A stretch of DNA of 64,000 bases from Hydractinia symbiolongicarpus (lineage: Eukaryota; Cnidaria; Hydrozoa; Anthoathecata; Hydractiniidae), in NCBI RefSeq assembly GCF_029227915.1, contig NC_079884.1:29142001-29206000 (forward strand). Reading direction: 5' to 3'. Made by a program: the position numbers and the translations under genes. Positions 1 to 11,319 of the stretch are shown here, piece by piece (within the stretch, counting starts at the first letter, position 1; each line of letters begins with the position of its first letter). The notes under the pieces were generated by a model. The model had not been told where the DNA came from and did not search any database. It was given only the letters and a program-made list of their open reading frames with translations.

Positions 1-1483
1 GTACCAACATGTATTTAGCGATAGTATTCGGATATTACTAGGTTGCGTGGCTTTTAACAGTGAAACGATTGACTGTGGGACTTAATTGAAATGATTTTGG
101 ACTTTGACCTTATAAATGTGATAAATGAGGCAGTTTGACTACAAGAAGTAACATTCTTCTTAATTTGACATGATTGCTGGAACTCAGCGATTACACTGGG
201 CGCTGTGGTAGCGCTTTAATACAACATTAAGATAAATAAGTAATTTTTAACTGTGGCACCAATCCTAGCCGGTAGTTCGCGCTGAAGAAATAGAGACAGT
301 TTCAAAAACTACATTTTATTGATTTTCTAACTTTGTCAATCCGTTTGAGTTACAACGGTTGCGTCACATATTCGTACCAACATGTATTTAGTGATTTTCT
401 TCCGATATTACTAGGTTGCATAGCTTTTAACAGTGAAACGATTGACTCTGGGACTTAATTGAACTGATTTTTGACTTTGACCTTATAAATGTGATAAGTG
501 AGCCAGTTTGACTACAAGAATTAACATTCTTATTAATCTGACATGATTGCTGGAACTCAGCGATTACACTGGGCGCTGTGCTAGCGTTTTCTTTAAAAAT
601 TATGATAAATAAGTCTTTTCTTACTGTGCGACCAATCCTAGCCGTTGCTTCGCGCTAAAGAAATAGGAACAGTTTCAAAGACTACATTTCATTGACTTTC
701 TGGCGGTATCAATCCGTTTGAGTTACAACGGTTCCGTCACATATTCGTACCAACATGTATTTAGCGATAGTATTTGGATATTACTAGGTTGCATCCCTTT
801 TAACAGTGAAACGTTTGACTGTGGGACTTAATTGAACTGACTTTGGACTATGACCTTATAAATGTGATAAGTGAGCCATTTTGACTACAAGAAATAACAT
901 TCTTATTAGTCTGACATGATTGCTGGATCTTAGCGATTACTGTGGGCGCTGTGCTAGCGTTTTCTTTAAAAATTAAGATAAATAAGTCTTTTTTCACAGT
1001 GGGACCAATCCTAGCCGTTAGCTCGCGCTGAAGAAATAGAGACAGTTTCAAAAACTATATTTCATTGACTGTCTAACGGTGTAAATCCGTTTAAGTTACA
1101 ACGGTTGCGTCACATATTCGTACCAACATGTATTTAGTGATTTTCTTCCGATATTATTAAGTTGCATCGCTTTTAACAGTGAAACAATTGACTGTGGGAC
1201 TTAATTGAACTAACTTTGGACTGTGACCTGATAAATGTGATAAATGAGACAATTGGACTCCAAGAAATAACATTCTTCTTATTTTGACATGATTTTGGGA
1301 ACTCAGCGATTACACTGGACCCTGTGGTAGTGTTCATTTAAAAATTTCGATAAATAAGTCATTTTTACTGTGGCACCAATCCTAGCCGTTAGTTCGCGCT
1401 GAAGAAATAGGTACAGTTCCAAAGACTACATTTCATTGACTTTCTATCGGTATAAATCCATATATCCATAAATCCACATATTC
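1..1483 (+). repeat. Four-monomer HOR derivative (A, B/C hybrid, D, E)
   Basis: Monomers start at 1, 374, 747 and 1120. The second is a hybrid. Its head and the GACTCTGGG variant match type B (compare 1857), but from GATTTTTGACTTT onward it matches type C (compare 2230). The join lies at about 458-472. Loss of one monomer turns the 1856-bp five-monomer unit into a 1483-bp four-monomer unit, as expected from unequal crossover between adjacent B and C. The identical hybrid recurs at 31199, so the event predates the long duplication. Confidence 0.9.
1452..1483 (+). repeat. E-type terminal replacement with ATCCATA micro-repeats (example)
   Basis: In place of the CCGTTTGAGTTACAACGG end, this monomer reads ATCCATATATCCATAAATCC before CACATATTC, so that it is 364 bp long. 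Equivalent ends occur at about 3308-3339, 22625-22656, 25592-25623, 30794-30825, 32277-32308 and 34133-34164. It is a handy tracer of exchange between array blocks. Confidence 0.85.
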
Positions 1484-1625
1484 GTACCAACATGTATTTA
1501 GCGATAGTATTCGGATATTACTAGGTTGCATGGCTTTTAACAGTGAAACGATTGACTGTGGGACTTAATTGAACTGATTTTGGACTTTGACCTTATAAAT
1601 GTGATAAATGAGGCAGTTTGACTAC

Positions 1626-1644
1626 AAGAAGTAACATTCTTCTT
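1626..1644. repeat. Dyad AAGAAG-N7-CTTCTT (example copy)
   Basis: The arms AAGAAG and CTTCTT flank TAACATT. Monomers with AAGAAATAACATTCTTCTT keep five pairs. Those with ATTCTTATTA or ATTCTTCCTA keep AAGAA/TTCTT only. It lies near the middle of the monomer. Confidence 0.6.
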
Positions 1645-1823
1645 AATTTGACATGATTGCTGGAACTCAGCGATTACACTGGGCGCTGTGGTAGCGCTTT
1701 ATTACAAAATTAAGATAAATAAGTAATTTTTAACTGTGGCACCAATCCTAGCCGGTAGTTCGCGCTGAAGAAATAGAGACAGTTTCAAAAACTACATTTT
1801 ATTGATTTTCTAACTTTGTCAAT

Positions 1824-1841
1824 CCGTTTGAGTTACAACGG
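1824..1841. repeat. Dyad CCGTT-N8-AACGG near monomer end (example copy)
   Basis: The inverted arms CCGTT and AACGG flank TGAGTTAC. The element sits about 30 bp before each monomer junction and is kept in most copies. CCGTTTAAGTTACAACGG is the common variant. It is abolished in the seven E-type monomers and weakened in copies with CCATTTGAG or ACAACAGTT. Confidence 0.65.
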
Positions 1842-3339
1842 TTGCGTCACATATTCGTACCAACATGTATTTAGTGATTTTCTTCCGATATTACTAGGTT
1901 GCATCGCTTTTAACAGTGAAACGATTGACTCTGGGACTTAATTGAACTGATTTTGAACTGTGACCTTATAAATGTTATAAGTGAGACAATTGGACTCCAA
2001 GAAGTAACATTCTTCTTAATTTGACATGATAGCTGGAACTCAGCGATTACACTGAGCGCTGTGGTAGCGCTTTATTAAGGAATTAAGATAAATAAGTCAT
2101 TTTTAATTGTGGCACCAATCCTAGCCGGTAGTTCGCGCCGAAGAAATAGAGGCAGTTTCAAAAACTACATTTCATTGATTTTCTAACCTTGTCAATCCGT
2201 TTGAGCTACAACGGTTGCGTCACATATTCGTACCAACATGTATTTAGCGATAGTATTGGGATATTACTAGGTTGCATCGCTTTTAACAGTGAAACGATTG
2301 ACTGTGGGACTTAATTGAACTGATTTTTGACTTTGACCTTATAAATGTGATAAGTGAGCCAGTTTGACTACAAGAATTAACATTCTTATTAATCTGACAT
2401 GATTGCTGGAACTCAGCGATTACACTGGGCGCTGTGCTAGCGTTTTCTTTAAAAATTATGATAAATAAGTCTTTTCTTACTGTGCGACCAATCCTAGCGG
2501 TTGCTTCGCGCTAAAGAAATAGGAACAGTTTCAAAGACTACATTTCATTGACTTTCTGGCGGTATCAATCCGTTTGAGTTACAACGGTTCCGTCACATAT
2601 TCGTACCAACATGTATTTAGCGATAGTATTTGGATATTACTAGGTTGCATCCCTTTTAACAGTGAAACGTTTGACTGTGGGACTTAATTGAACTGACTTT
2701 GGACTATGACCTTATAAATGTGATAAGTGAGCCATTTTGACTACAAGAAATAACATTCTTATTAGTCTGACATGATTGCTGGATCTTAGCGATTACTGTG
2801 GGCGCTGTGCTAGCGTTTTCTTTAAAAATTAAGATAAATAAGTCTTTTTTCACAGTGGGACCAATCCTAGCCGTTAGCTCGCGCTGAAGAAATAGAGACA
2901 GTTTCAAAAACTATATTTCATTGACTGTCTAACGGTGTAAATCCGTTTAAGTTACAACGGTTGCGTCACATATTCGTACCAACATGTATTTAGTGATTTT
3001 CTTCCGATATTATTAAGTTGCATCGCTTTTAACAGTGAAACAATTGACTGTGGGACTTAATTGAACTAACTTTGGACTGTAACCTGATAAATGTGATAAA
3101 TAAGACAATTGGACTCCAAGAAATAACATTCTTCTTATTTTGACATGATTTTGGGAACTCAGCGATTACACTGGACCCTGTGGTAGTGTTCATTTAAAAA
3201 TTTCGATAAATAAGTCATTTTTACTGTGGCACCAATCCTAGCCGTTAGTTCGCGCTGAAGAAATAGGTACAGTTCCAAAGACTACATTTCATTGACTTTC
3301 TATCGGTATAAATCCATATATCCATAAATCCACATATTC

Positions 3340-4977
3340 GTACCAACATGTATTTAGCGATAGTATTCGGATATTACTAGGTTGCATGGCTTTTAACAGT
3401 GAAACGATTGACTGTGGGACTTAATTGAACTGATTTTGGACTTTGACCTTATAAATGTGATAAATGAGGCAGTTTGACTACAAGAAGTAACATTCTTCTT
3501 AATTTGACATGATTGCTGGAACTCAGCGATTACACTGGGCGCTGTGGTAGCGCTTTATTACAAAATTAAGATAAATAAGTAATTTTTAACTGTGGCACCA
3601 ATCCTAGCCGGTAGTTCGCGCTGAAGAAATAGAGACAGTTTCAAAAACTACATTTTATTGATTTTCTAACTTTGTCAATCCGTTTGAGTTACAACGGTTG
3701 CGTCACATATTCGTACCAACATGTATTTAGTGATTTTCTTCCGATATTACTAGGTTGCATCGCTTTTAACAGTGAAACGATTGACTCTGGGACTTAATTG
3801 AACTGATTTTGAACTGTGACCTTATAAATGTTATAAGTGAGACAATTGGACTCCAAGAAGTAACATTCTTCTTAATTTGACATGATAGCTGGAACTCAGC
3901 GATTACACTGAGCGCTGTGGTAGCGCTTTATTAAGGAATTAAGATAAATAAGTCATTTTTAATTGTGGCACCAATCCTAGCCGGTAGTTCGCGCCGAAGA
4001 AATAGAGGCAGTTTCAAAAACTACATTTCATTGATTTTCTAACCTTGTCAATCCGTTTGAGCTACAACGGTTGCGTCACATATTCGTACCAACATGTATT
4101 TAGCCATAGTATTGGGATATTACTAGGTTGCATCGCTTTTAACAGTGAAACGATTGACTGTGGGACTTAATTGAACTGATTTTTGACTTTGACCTTATAA
4201 ATGTGATAAGTGAGCCAGTTTGACTACAAGAATTAACATTCTTATTAATCTGACATGATTGCTGGAACTCAGCGATTACACTGGGCGCTGTGCTAGCGTT
4301 TTCTTTAAAAATTATGATAAATAAGTCTTTTCTTACTGTGCGACCAATCCTAGCCGTTGCTTCGCGCTAAAGAAATAGGAACAGTTTCAAAGACTACATT
4401 TCATTGACTTTCTGGCGGTATCAATCCGTTTGAGTTACAACGGTTCCGTCACATATTCGTACCAACATGTATTTAGCGATAGTATTCGGATATTACTAGG
4501 TTGCATCCCTTTTAACAGTGAAACGTTTGACTGTGGGACTTAATTGAACTGACTTTGGATTATGACCTTATAAATGTGATAAGTGAGCCAGTTTGACTAC
4601 AAGAAATAACATTCTTATTAGTCTGACATGATTGCTGGATCTCAGCGATTACTGTGGGCGCTGTGCTAGCGTTTTCTTTAAAAATTAAGATAAATAAGTC
4701 TTTTTTCACAGTGGGACCAATCCTAGCCGTTAGTTCGCGCTGAAGAAATAGAGACAGTTTCAAAAACTATATTTCATTGACTGTCTAACGGTGTCAATCC
4801 GTTTAAGTTACAACGGTTGCGTCACATATTCGTACCAACATGTATTTAGCGATAGTATTCGGATATTACTAGGTTGCGTCGCTTTTAACAGTGAAACGTT
4901 TGACTGTGGGACTTAATTGAACTGACTTTGGACTTTGACCTTATAAATGTGATAAATGAGCCAGTTTGACTACAAGA
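3340..4977 (+). repeat. Third copy of the A-B-C-D HOR, truncated
   Basis: Monomers start at 3340 (A), 3713 (B), 4086 (C) and 4459 (D), each 1856 bp after its counterpart. The E position is not occupied by E. The monomer at 4832 has GTTGCGTCGC and GAAACGTTTG in its head, then changes near 4978 to the sequence class of the next block. This is the right limit of the segment that is repeated at 34165-35802. Confidence 0.9.
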
Positions 4978-5029
4978 AGTAACATTCTTCTTAATTTGAC
5001 ATGATTGCTGGAACTCAGCGATTACACTG

Positions 5030-5046
5030 AGCGCTGTGGTAGCGCT
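5030..5046. repeat. Perfect dyad AGCGCT-GTGGT-AGCGCT (example copy)
   Basis: Two self-complementary AGCGCT hexamers flank a 5-base loop. The same position in most monomers carries this or the slightly shorter GCGCT/AGCGC form (for example 1683-1697). Monomers with GGACCCCGTGG or GTCACTGTGG at the site have lost the left arm. It could extrude as a small hairpin or bind a dimeric protein; both are inference. Confidence 0.7.
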
Positions 5047-5759
5047 TTATTAAAAAATTAAGATAAAAAATTCAGTTTTTACTGTGGGACCAATCCTAGC
5101 CGTTATCTCGTGCTGAAGAAATAGAGACAGTTTAAAAAACTACATTTCATTTACTTTCTAACGGTGTCAGTCCGTTTAAGTTACAACGGTTCTGTCACAT
5201 AGTCGTACCAACATGTATTTAGTGATTTTCTTCCGATATTACTAGGTTGCATCGCGTTTAACAGTGAAACGATTGACTGTGGGACTTAATTGAACTGATT
5301 TTGGACTTTGACCTAATGAATGTGATAAATGAGGTAGTTTCACTACAAGAAGTAACATTCTTCTTAATTTGACATGATTGCTGGAACTCAGCGATTACAC
5401 TGAGCGCTGTGGTAGCGCTTTATTAAAAAATTAAGATAAAAAACTCAGTTTTTACTGTGGGACCAATCCTAGCCGTTAGCTCGTGCTGAAGAAATAGAGA
5501 CAGTTTAAAAAACTACATTTCATTTACTTTCTAACGGTGTCAGTCCGTTTAAGTTACAACGGTTCTGTCACATATTCGTACCAACATGTATTTAACGATA
5601 TTTTTCCTCTATTACTAGGTTGCATCGCGTTTAACAGTGAAACGATTGACTGTGGGACTTAATTGAACTGATTTTGGACTTTGACCTGATGAATGTGATA
5701 AATGAGGTAGTTTCACTACAAGAAGTAACATTCTTCTTAATTTGACATGATTGCTGGAA

Positions 5760-6800
5760 CTCAGCGATTACACTGAGCGCTGTGGTAGCGCTTTATTAAA
5801 AAATTAAGATAAAAAATTCAGTTTTTACTGTGGGACCAATCCTAGCCGTTAGGTCGCGCTGAAGAAATAGAGACAGTTTAAAAAACTACATTTCATTTAC
5901 TTTCTAACGGTGTCAGTCCGTTTAAGTTACAACGGTTCTGTCACATATTCGTACCAACATGTATTTAGTGATTTTCTGCCGATATTACTAGGTTGCATCG
6001 CTTTTAACAGTGAAACGATTGACTGTGGGACTTAATTGAACTAACTTTGGACTGTGACCTGATAAATGTAATAAATGAGACAATTGGTCTCCAAGAAATA
6101 ACATTCTTCTTAATTTGACATGATTGCCGGACTCAGGCATTACACTGGGCGCTGTAGTAGCGCTTCATTTAAAAATTTAGATAAATAAGTCATTTTTACT
6201 GTGGCACCAATCCTAGCCGTTAGCGCGCGCTGAAAATATAGAGACAGTTTCAAAAACTACATTTCATTGACTTTATAACGGTGTCAATCTGTTTGAGTTA
6301 CAAAGGTTCCGTCACCTATTCGTACCAACATGTACTTAGCGATATTTTTCCTCTATTACTAGGTTGCATCACTTTTAACAGTGAAAGGATTGACTGTGGG
6401 ACTTAATTGAACTGATTTTGGACTGTAACCTTTTAAATGTGAAAGTGAGACAATTGGACTTCAAGAAATAACATTCTTCTTACATTGACATGATTGCCGA
6501 AACTCAGCGATTACACTGGGCGCTGTCGTAGCGATTCATTTAAAAATTAAGATAAAAAATTCAGTTTTTACTGTGGCACCAATCCTAGCCGGTAGTTCGC
6601 GCTGAAGAAATAGAGACAGTTTCAAAAACTACAATTCTTTTACTTTCTAACGGTGTCAATCCGTTTGAGTTACAACGGTTGCGTCACATATTCGTACCAA
6701 CATGTATTTAGCGATATTTCTCCTCTATTACAAGGTTGCATCGCTTTTAACAGTGAAACGATTGACTGTGGGACTTAATTGAACTGATTTTGGACTGTAA
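5760..6800 (+). repeat. Dispersed duplication, left copy (partner ~16922-17962)
   Basis: The offset is 11162 bp, equal to 30 monomers. Shared private markers are TTAGGTCGCGC (5848 and 17011), GATTTTCTGCCG (5979 and 17141), GTCACCTATTC (about 6312 and 17474) and GCATCACTTTT followed by GTGAAAGGATTG. Identity is lost after about 6805, where the left copy turns to a GAGGCAGTTTCAC type while the right copy keeps GAAATTGAGACAATT. Confidence 0.75.
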
Positions 6801-7066
6801 CCTTATGAATGTGATAAATGAGGCAGTTTCACTACAAGAAGTAACATTCTTCTTAATTTGACATGATTGCTGGAACTCAGCGATTACACTGAGCGCTGTG
6901 GTAGCGCTTTATTAAAAAATTAAGATAAAAAATTCAGTTTTTACTGTGGGACCAATCCTAGCCGTTAGCTCGCGCTGAAGAAATAGAGACAGTTTAAAAA
7001 ACTACATTTCATTTACTTTCTAACGGTGTCAGTCCGTTTAAGTTACAACGGTTCTGTCACATATTC

Positions 7067-9296
7067 GTACCAACATGTATTTAGTGATTTTCTTCCGATA
7101 TTACTAGGTTGCATCGATTTTAACAGTGAAACGATTGACTGTGGGACTTAATTGAACAAACTTTGGACTGTGACCTGATAAATGTAATAAATGAGACTAT
7201 TGGTCTGCAAGAAATTACATTCTTCTTAATTTGACATGATTGCCGGACTCAGGCATTACACTAGGCGCTGTAGTAGCGCTTCATTTAAAAATTTAGATAA
7301 ATAAGTCTTTTTTACTGTGGCACCAATCCTAGCCGTTAGTTCGCGCTGAAGAAATAGAGACAGTTTCAAAAACTAAATTTCTTTTACTTTCTAACGGTGT
7401 CAATCCGTTTGAGTTACAACGGTTGCGTCACATATTCGTACCAACATGTATTTAGCGATATTTCTCCTCTATTACAAGGTTGCATCGCTTTTAACAGTGA
7501 AACGATTGACTGTGGGACTTAATTGAACTGATTTTGGACTTTGACCTTATGAATGTGATAAATGAGGCAGTTTCACTACAAGAAGTAACATTCTTCTTAA
7601 TTTGACATGATTGCTGGAACTCAGCGATTACACTGAGCGCTGTGGTAGCGCTTTATTAAAAAATTAAGAAAGAAAATTCAGTTTTTACTGTGGGACCAAT
7701 CCTAGCCGTTAGCTCGCGCTGAAGAAATAGAGACAGTTTAAAAAACTACATTTCATTTACTTTCTAACGGTGTCAGTCCGTTTAAGTTACAACGGTTCTG
7801 TCACATATTCGTACCAACATGTATTTATTGATTTTCTTCCGATATTACTAGGTTGCATCGCTTTTAACAGTGAAACGATTGACTGTGGGACTTAATTGAA
7901 CTAACTTTGGACTGTGACCTGATAAATGTAATAAATGAGACAATTGGTCTCCAAGAAATAACATTCTTCTTAATTTGACATGATAGCCGGACTCAGGCAT
8001 TACACTGGGCGCTGTAGTAGCGCTTCATTTAAAAATTTAGATAAATAAGTCATTTTTACTGTGGAACCAATCCTAGCCGTTAGCGCGCGCTGAAAATATA
8101 GAGACAGTTTCAAAAACTACATTTCATTGACTTTATAACGGTGTCAGTCCGTTTAAGTTACAACGGTTCTGTCACATATTCGTACCAACATGTATTTAGT
8201 GATTTTCTTCCGATATTACTAGGTTGCATCGATTTTAACAGTGAAACGATTGACTGTGGGACTTAATTGAACAAACTTTGGACTGTGACCTGATAAATGT
8301 AATAAATGAGACTATTGGTCTGCAAGAAATTACATTCTTCTTAATTTGACATGATTGCCGGACTCAGGCATTACACTAGGCGCTGTAGTAGCGCTTCATT
8401 TAAAAATTTAGATAAATAAGTCTTTTTTACTGTGGAACCAATCCTAGCCGTTAGCGCGCGCTGAAAATATAGAGACAGTTTCAAAAACTACATTTCATTG
8501 ACTTTATAACGGTGTCAATCTGTTTGAGTTACAACGGTTGCGTCACATATTCGTACCAGCATGTACTTAGCCATATTTTTCCTCTATTACTAGGTTGCAT
8601 CGCTTTTAACAGTGAAACGATTGACTGTGGGACTTAATTGAACTAACTTTGGACTGTGACCTTATGAATGTGATAAATGAGGCAGTTTCACTACAAGAAG
8701 TAACATTCTTCTTAATTTGACATGATTGCTGGAACTCAGCGATTACACTGAGCGCTGTGGTAGCGCTTTATTAAAAAATTAAGAAAGAAAATTCAGTTTT
8801 TACTGTGGGACCAATCCTAGCCGTTAGTTCGCGCTGAAGAAATAGAGACAGTTTAAAAAACTACATTTCATTTACTTTCTAACGGTGTCAGTCCGTTTAA
8901 GTTACAACGGTTCTGTCACATATTCGTACCAACATGTATTTATTGATTTTCTTCCGATATTACTAGGTTGCATCGCTTTTAACAGTGAAACGATTGACTG
9001 TGGGACTTAATTGAACTAACTTTGGACTGTGACCTGATAAATGTAATAAATGAGACAATTGGTCTCCAAGAAATAACATTCTTCTTAATTTGACATGATA
9101 GCCGGACTCAGGCATTACACTGGGCGCTGTAGTAGCGCTTCATTTAAAAATTTAGATAAATAAGTCTTTTTTACTGTGGCACCAATCCTAGCCGGTAGTT
9201 CGCGCTGAAGAAATAGGGACAGTTTCAAAAACTACATTTCTTTTACTTTCTAACGGTCTCAATCCGTTTGAGTTGCAACGGTTGCGTCACATATTC
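7067..9296 (+). repeat. Three-monomer tandem duplication (1115-bp period)
   Basis: Monomers at 7067, 7438 and 7811 pair with 8182, 8553 and 8926. Shared markers are CATCGATTTTAAC with GAACAAAC and ACTATTGGTCTGC (7067 and 8182), TTAAGAAAGAAAATTC (7438 and 8553 tails) and TTTATTGATTTTC with ATGATAGCCGG (7811 and 8926). Some tails have been exchanged: 7067 carries GTTAGTTCGCGC while 8182 carries GCGCGCGCTGAAAATATAG, so the copies are patchy rather than uniformly identical. Confidence 0.7.
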
Positions 9297-11319
9297 GTAC
9301 CAACCTGTATTTAGCGAGATTTTTCCTCTATTACAAGGTTGAATCGCTTTTAACAGTGAAACGATTGACTGTGGGACTTAATTGAACTGATTTTGGACTT
9401 TGACCTTATGAATGTGATAAATGAGGCAGTTTCACTACAAGAAGTAACATTCTTCTTAATTTGACATGATTGCTGGAACTCAGCGATTACACTGAGCGCT
9501 GTGGTAGCGCTTTATTAAAAAATTAAGATAAAAAATTCAGTTTTTACTGTGGGACCAATCCTAGCCGTTAGCTCGCGCTGAAGAAATAGAGACAGTTTAA
9601 AAAACTACATTTCATTTACCTTTTAACGGTGTCAGTCCGTTTAAGTTACAACGGTTCTGTCACATATTCGTACCAACATGTATTTATTGATTTTCTTCCG
9701 ATATTACTAGGTTGCATCGCTTTTAACAGTGAAACGATTGACTGTGGGACTTAATTGAACTAACTTTGGACTGTGACCTGATAAATGTAATAAATGAGAC
9801 AATTGGTCTCCAAGAAATAACATTCTTCTTAATTTGACATGATTGCCGGACTCTGGCATTACACTGGGCGCTGTAGTAGCGCTTCATTTAAAGATTTAGA
9901 TAAATAAGTCATTTTTACTGTGGGACCAATCCTAGCCGTTAGCGCGCGCTGAAAATATAGAGACAGTTTCAAAAACTACATTTCATTGACTTTATAACGG
10001 TGTCAATCTGTTTGAGTTACACGGTTGCGTCACATATTCGTACCAACAAGTACTTAGCGATATTTTTCCTCTATTACTAGGTTGCATCGCTTTTAACAGT
10101 GAAACGATTGACTGTGGGACTTAATTGAACTGATTTTGGACTTTGACCTTATGAATGTGATAAATGAGGCAGTTTCACTACAAGAAGTAACATTCTTCTT
10201 AATTTGACATGATTGCTGGAACTCAGCGATTACACTGAGCGCTGTGGTAGCGCTTTATTAAAAAATTAAGATAAAAAATTCAGTTTTTACTGTGGGACCA
10301 ATCCTAGCCGTTAGCTCGCGCTGAAAAAATAGAGACAGTTTAAAAAACTACATTTCATTTACTTTCTAACGGTGTCAGTCCGTTTAAGTTACAACGGTTC
10401 TGTCACATATTCGTACCAACATGTATTTATTGATTTTCTTCCGATATTACTAGGTTGCATCGCTTTTAACAGTGAAACGATTGACTGTGGGACTTAATTG
10501 AACTAACTTTGGACTGTGACCTGATAAATGTAATAAATGAGACAATTGGTCTCCAAGAAATAACATTCTTCTTAATTTGACATGATAGCCGGACTCAGGC
10601 ATTACACTGGGCGCTGTAGTAGCGCTTCATTTAAAAATTTAGATAAATAAGTCATTTTTACTGTGGAACCAATCCTAGCCGTTAGCGCGCGCTGAAAATA
10701 TAGAGACAGTTTCAAAAACTACATTTCATTGACTTTATAACGGTGTCAATCTGTTTGAGTTACAACGGTTGCGTCACATATTCGTACCAACATGTACTTA
10801 GCGATATTTTTCCTCTATTACTAGGTTGCATCGCTTTTAACAGTGAAACGATTGACTGTGGGACTTAATTGAACTAACTTTGGACTGTGACCTGATAAAT
10901 GTAATAAATGAGACAATTGGTCTCCAAGAAATAACATTCTTCTTAATTTGACATGATTGCCGGACTCTGGCATTGCACTGGGCGCTGTAGTAGCGCTTCA
11001 TTTAAAGATTTAGATAAATAAGTCATTTTTACTGTGGGACCAATCCTAGCCGTTAGCGCGCGCTGAAAATATAGAGACAGTTTCAAAAACTACATTTCAT
11101 TGACTTTATAACGGTGTCAATCTGTTTGAGTTACACGGTTGCGTCACATATTCGTACCAACATGTACTTAGCGATATTTTTCCTCTATTACTAGGTTGCA
11201 TCGCTTTTAACAGTGAAACGATTGACTGTGGGACTTAATTGAACTGATTTTGGACTTTGACCTTATGAATGTGATAAATGAGGTAGTTTCACTACAAGAA
11301 GTAACGTTCTTCTTAATTT

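Larger units (their letters stand above)
1484..1856 (+). repeat. Representative monomer (type A, 373 bp)
   Basis: This is a useful reference copy. Landmarks in order: the start block at 1484-1500; a variable 20-bp head (GCGATAGTATTCGG here); a strongly conserved core around GATTGACTGTGGGACTTAA; the AAGAAG/CTTCTT dyad at 1626-1644; AACTCAGCGATTACA; the GCGCT/AGCGC dyad at 1683-1697; AAGATAAATAAG; ACTGTGGCACCAATCCTAGC; GACAGTTTCAAAAACTACA; and the CCGTT/AACGG dyad at 1824-1841, ending in GTCACATATTC. The length is 3n+1, so no reading frame can stay in register from one monomer to the next. It carries the diagnostic CATGGCTTT of type A. Confidence 0.95.
1484..3339 (+). repeat. Five-monomer higher-order repeat A-B-C-D-E, 1856 bp
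   Basis: Monomer starts are 1484 (A), 1857 (B), 2230 (C), 2603 (D) and 2976 (E). Diagnostic features: A has CATGGCTTT; B has GACTCTGGG with ATGATAGCTGG and an ATTAAGGAATT spacer; C has GTATTGGGATATT, the AAGAATTAAC motif and ACTGTGCGACC; D has CATCCCTTTT, GAAACGTTTG and a short GCGATTACTGTGGGCG; E is 364 bp and lacks the usual end. The same order returns at 3340 and at 32309-34164. Confidence 0.95.
1..4977 (+). repeat. Long duplication, left copy (partner 30826-35802)
   Basis: The segment lines up with 30826-35802 at a constant offset of 30825 bp with no indel that I could see. I noticed only four substitutions: positions 369, 371, 1188 and 4419. Shared private variants (for example TTTAGCCATAGTATTGGG at 4101 and GCGGTTGC near 2497) confirm a common copy. 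The left end is cut by the window edge, so the true length may be greater. The right end is at the AAGAAGTAAC/AAGAAATAAC difference near 4978. Confidence 0.92.

Noticed and set aside
848-1051. Minus-strand 67-residue open frame, recurring in D-type monomers (2704, 4560, 30190, 31673, 33529, 35385, 38737, 42460)
   Set aside because: It begins at a TTG triplet (complement of CAA at 1049-1051), not ATG, lies inside one satellite monomer, and recurs only because the monomer recurs. Monomer length is 3n+1 so the frame breaks at each junction, and most other monomers carry stops. No recognisable domain. Not a gene.
1479-1497. Possible CENP-B box in ATTCGTACCAACATG at each monomer start
   Set aside because: It matches the TTCGnnnnA half of the CENP-B core but has ATGT where CGGG is required. 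The opposite-strand AAACGGA near the monomer end fits only the right half. Neither qualifies as a box.
1592-1605. TATAAAT in the conserved CCTTATAAATGTG as a promoter
   Set aside because: The motif is short in an AT-rich sequence, is changed to TATGAAT or GATAAAT in many monomers, and there is no associated start-site or termination signal. Not annotated as a promoter.
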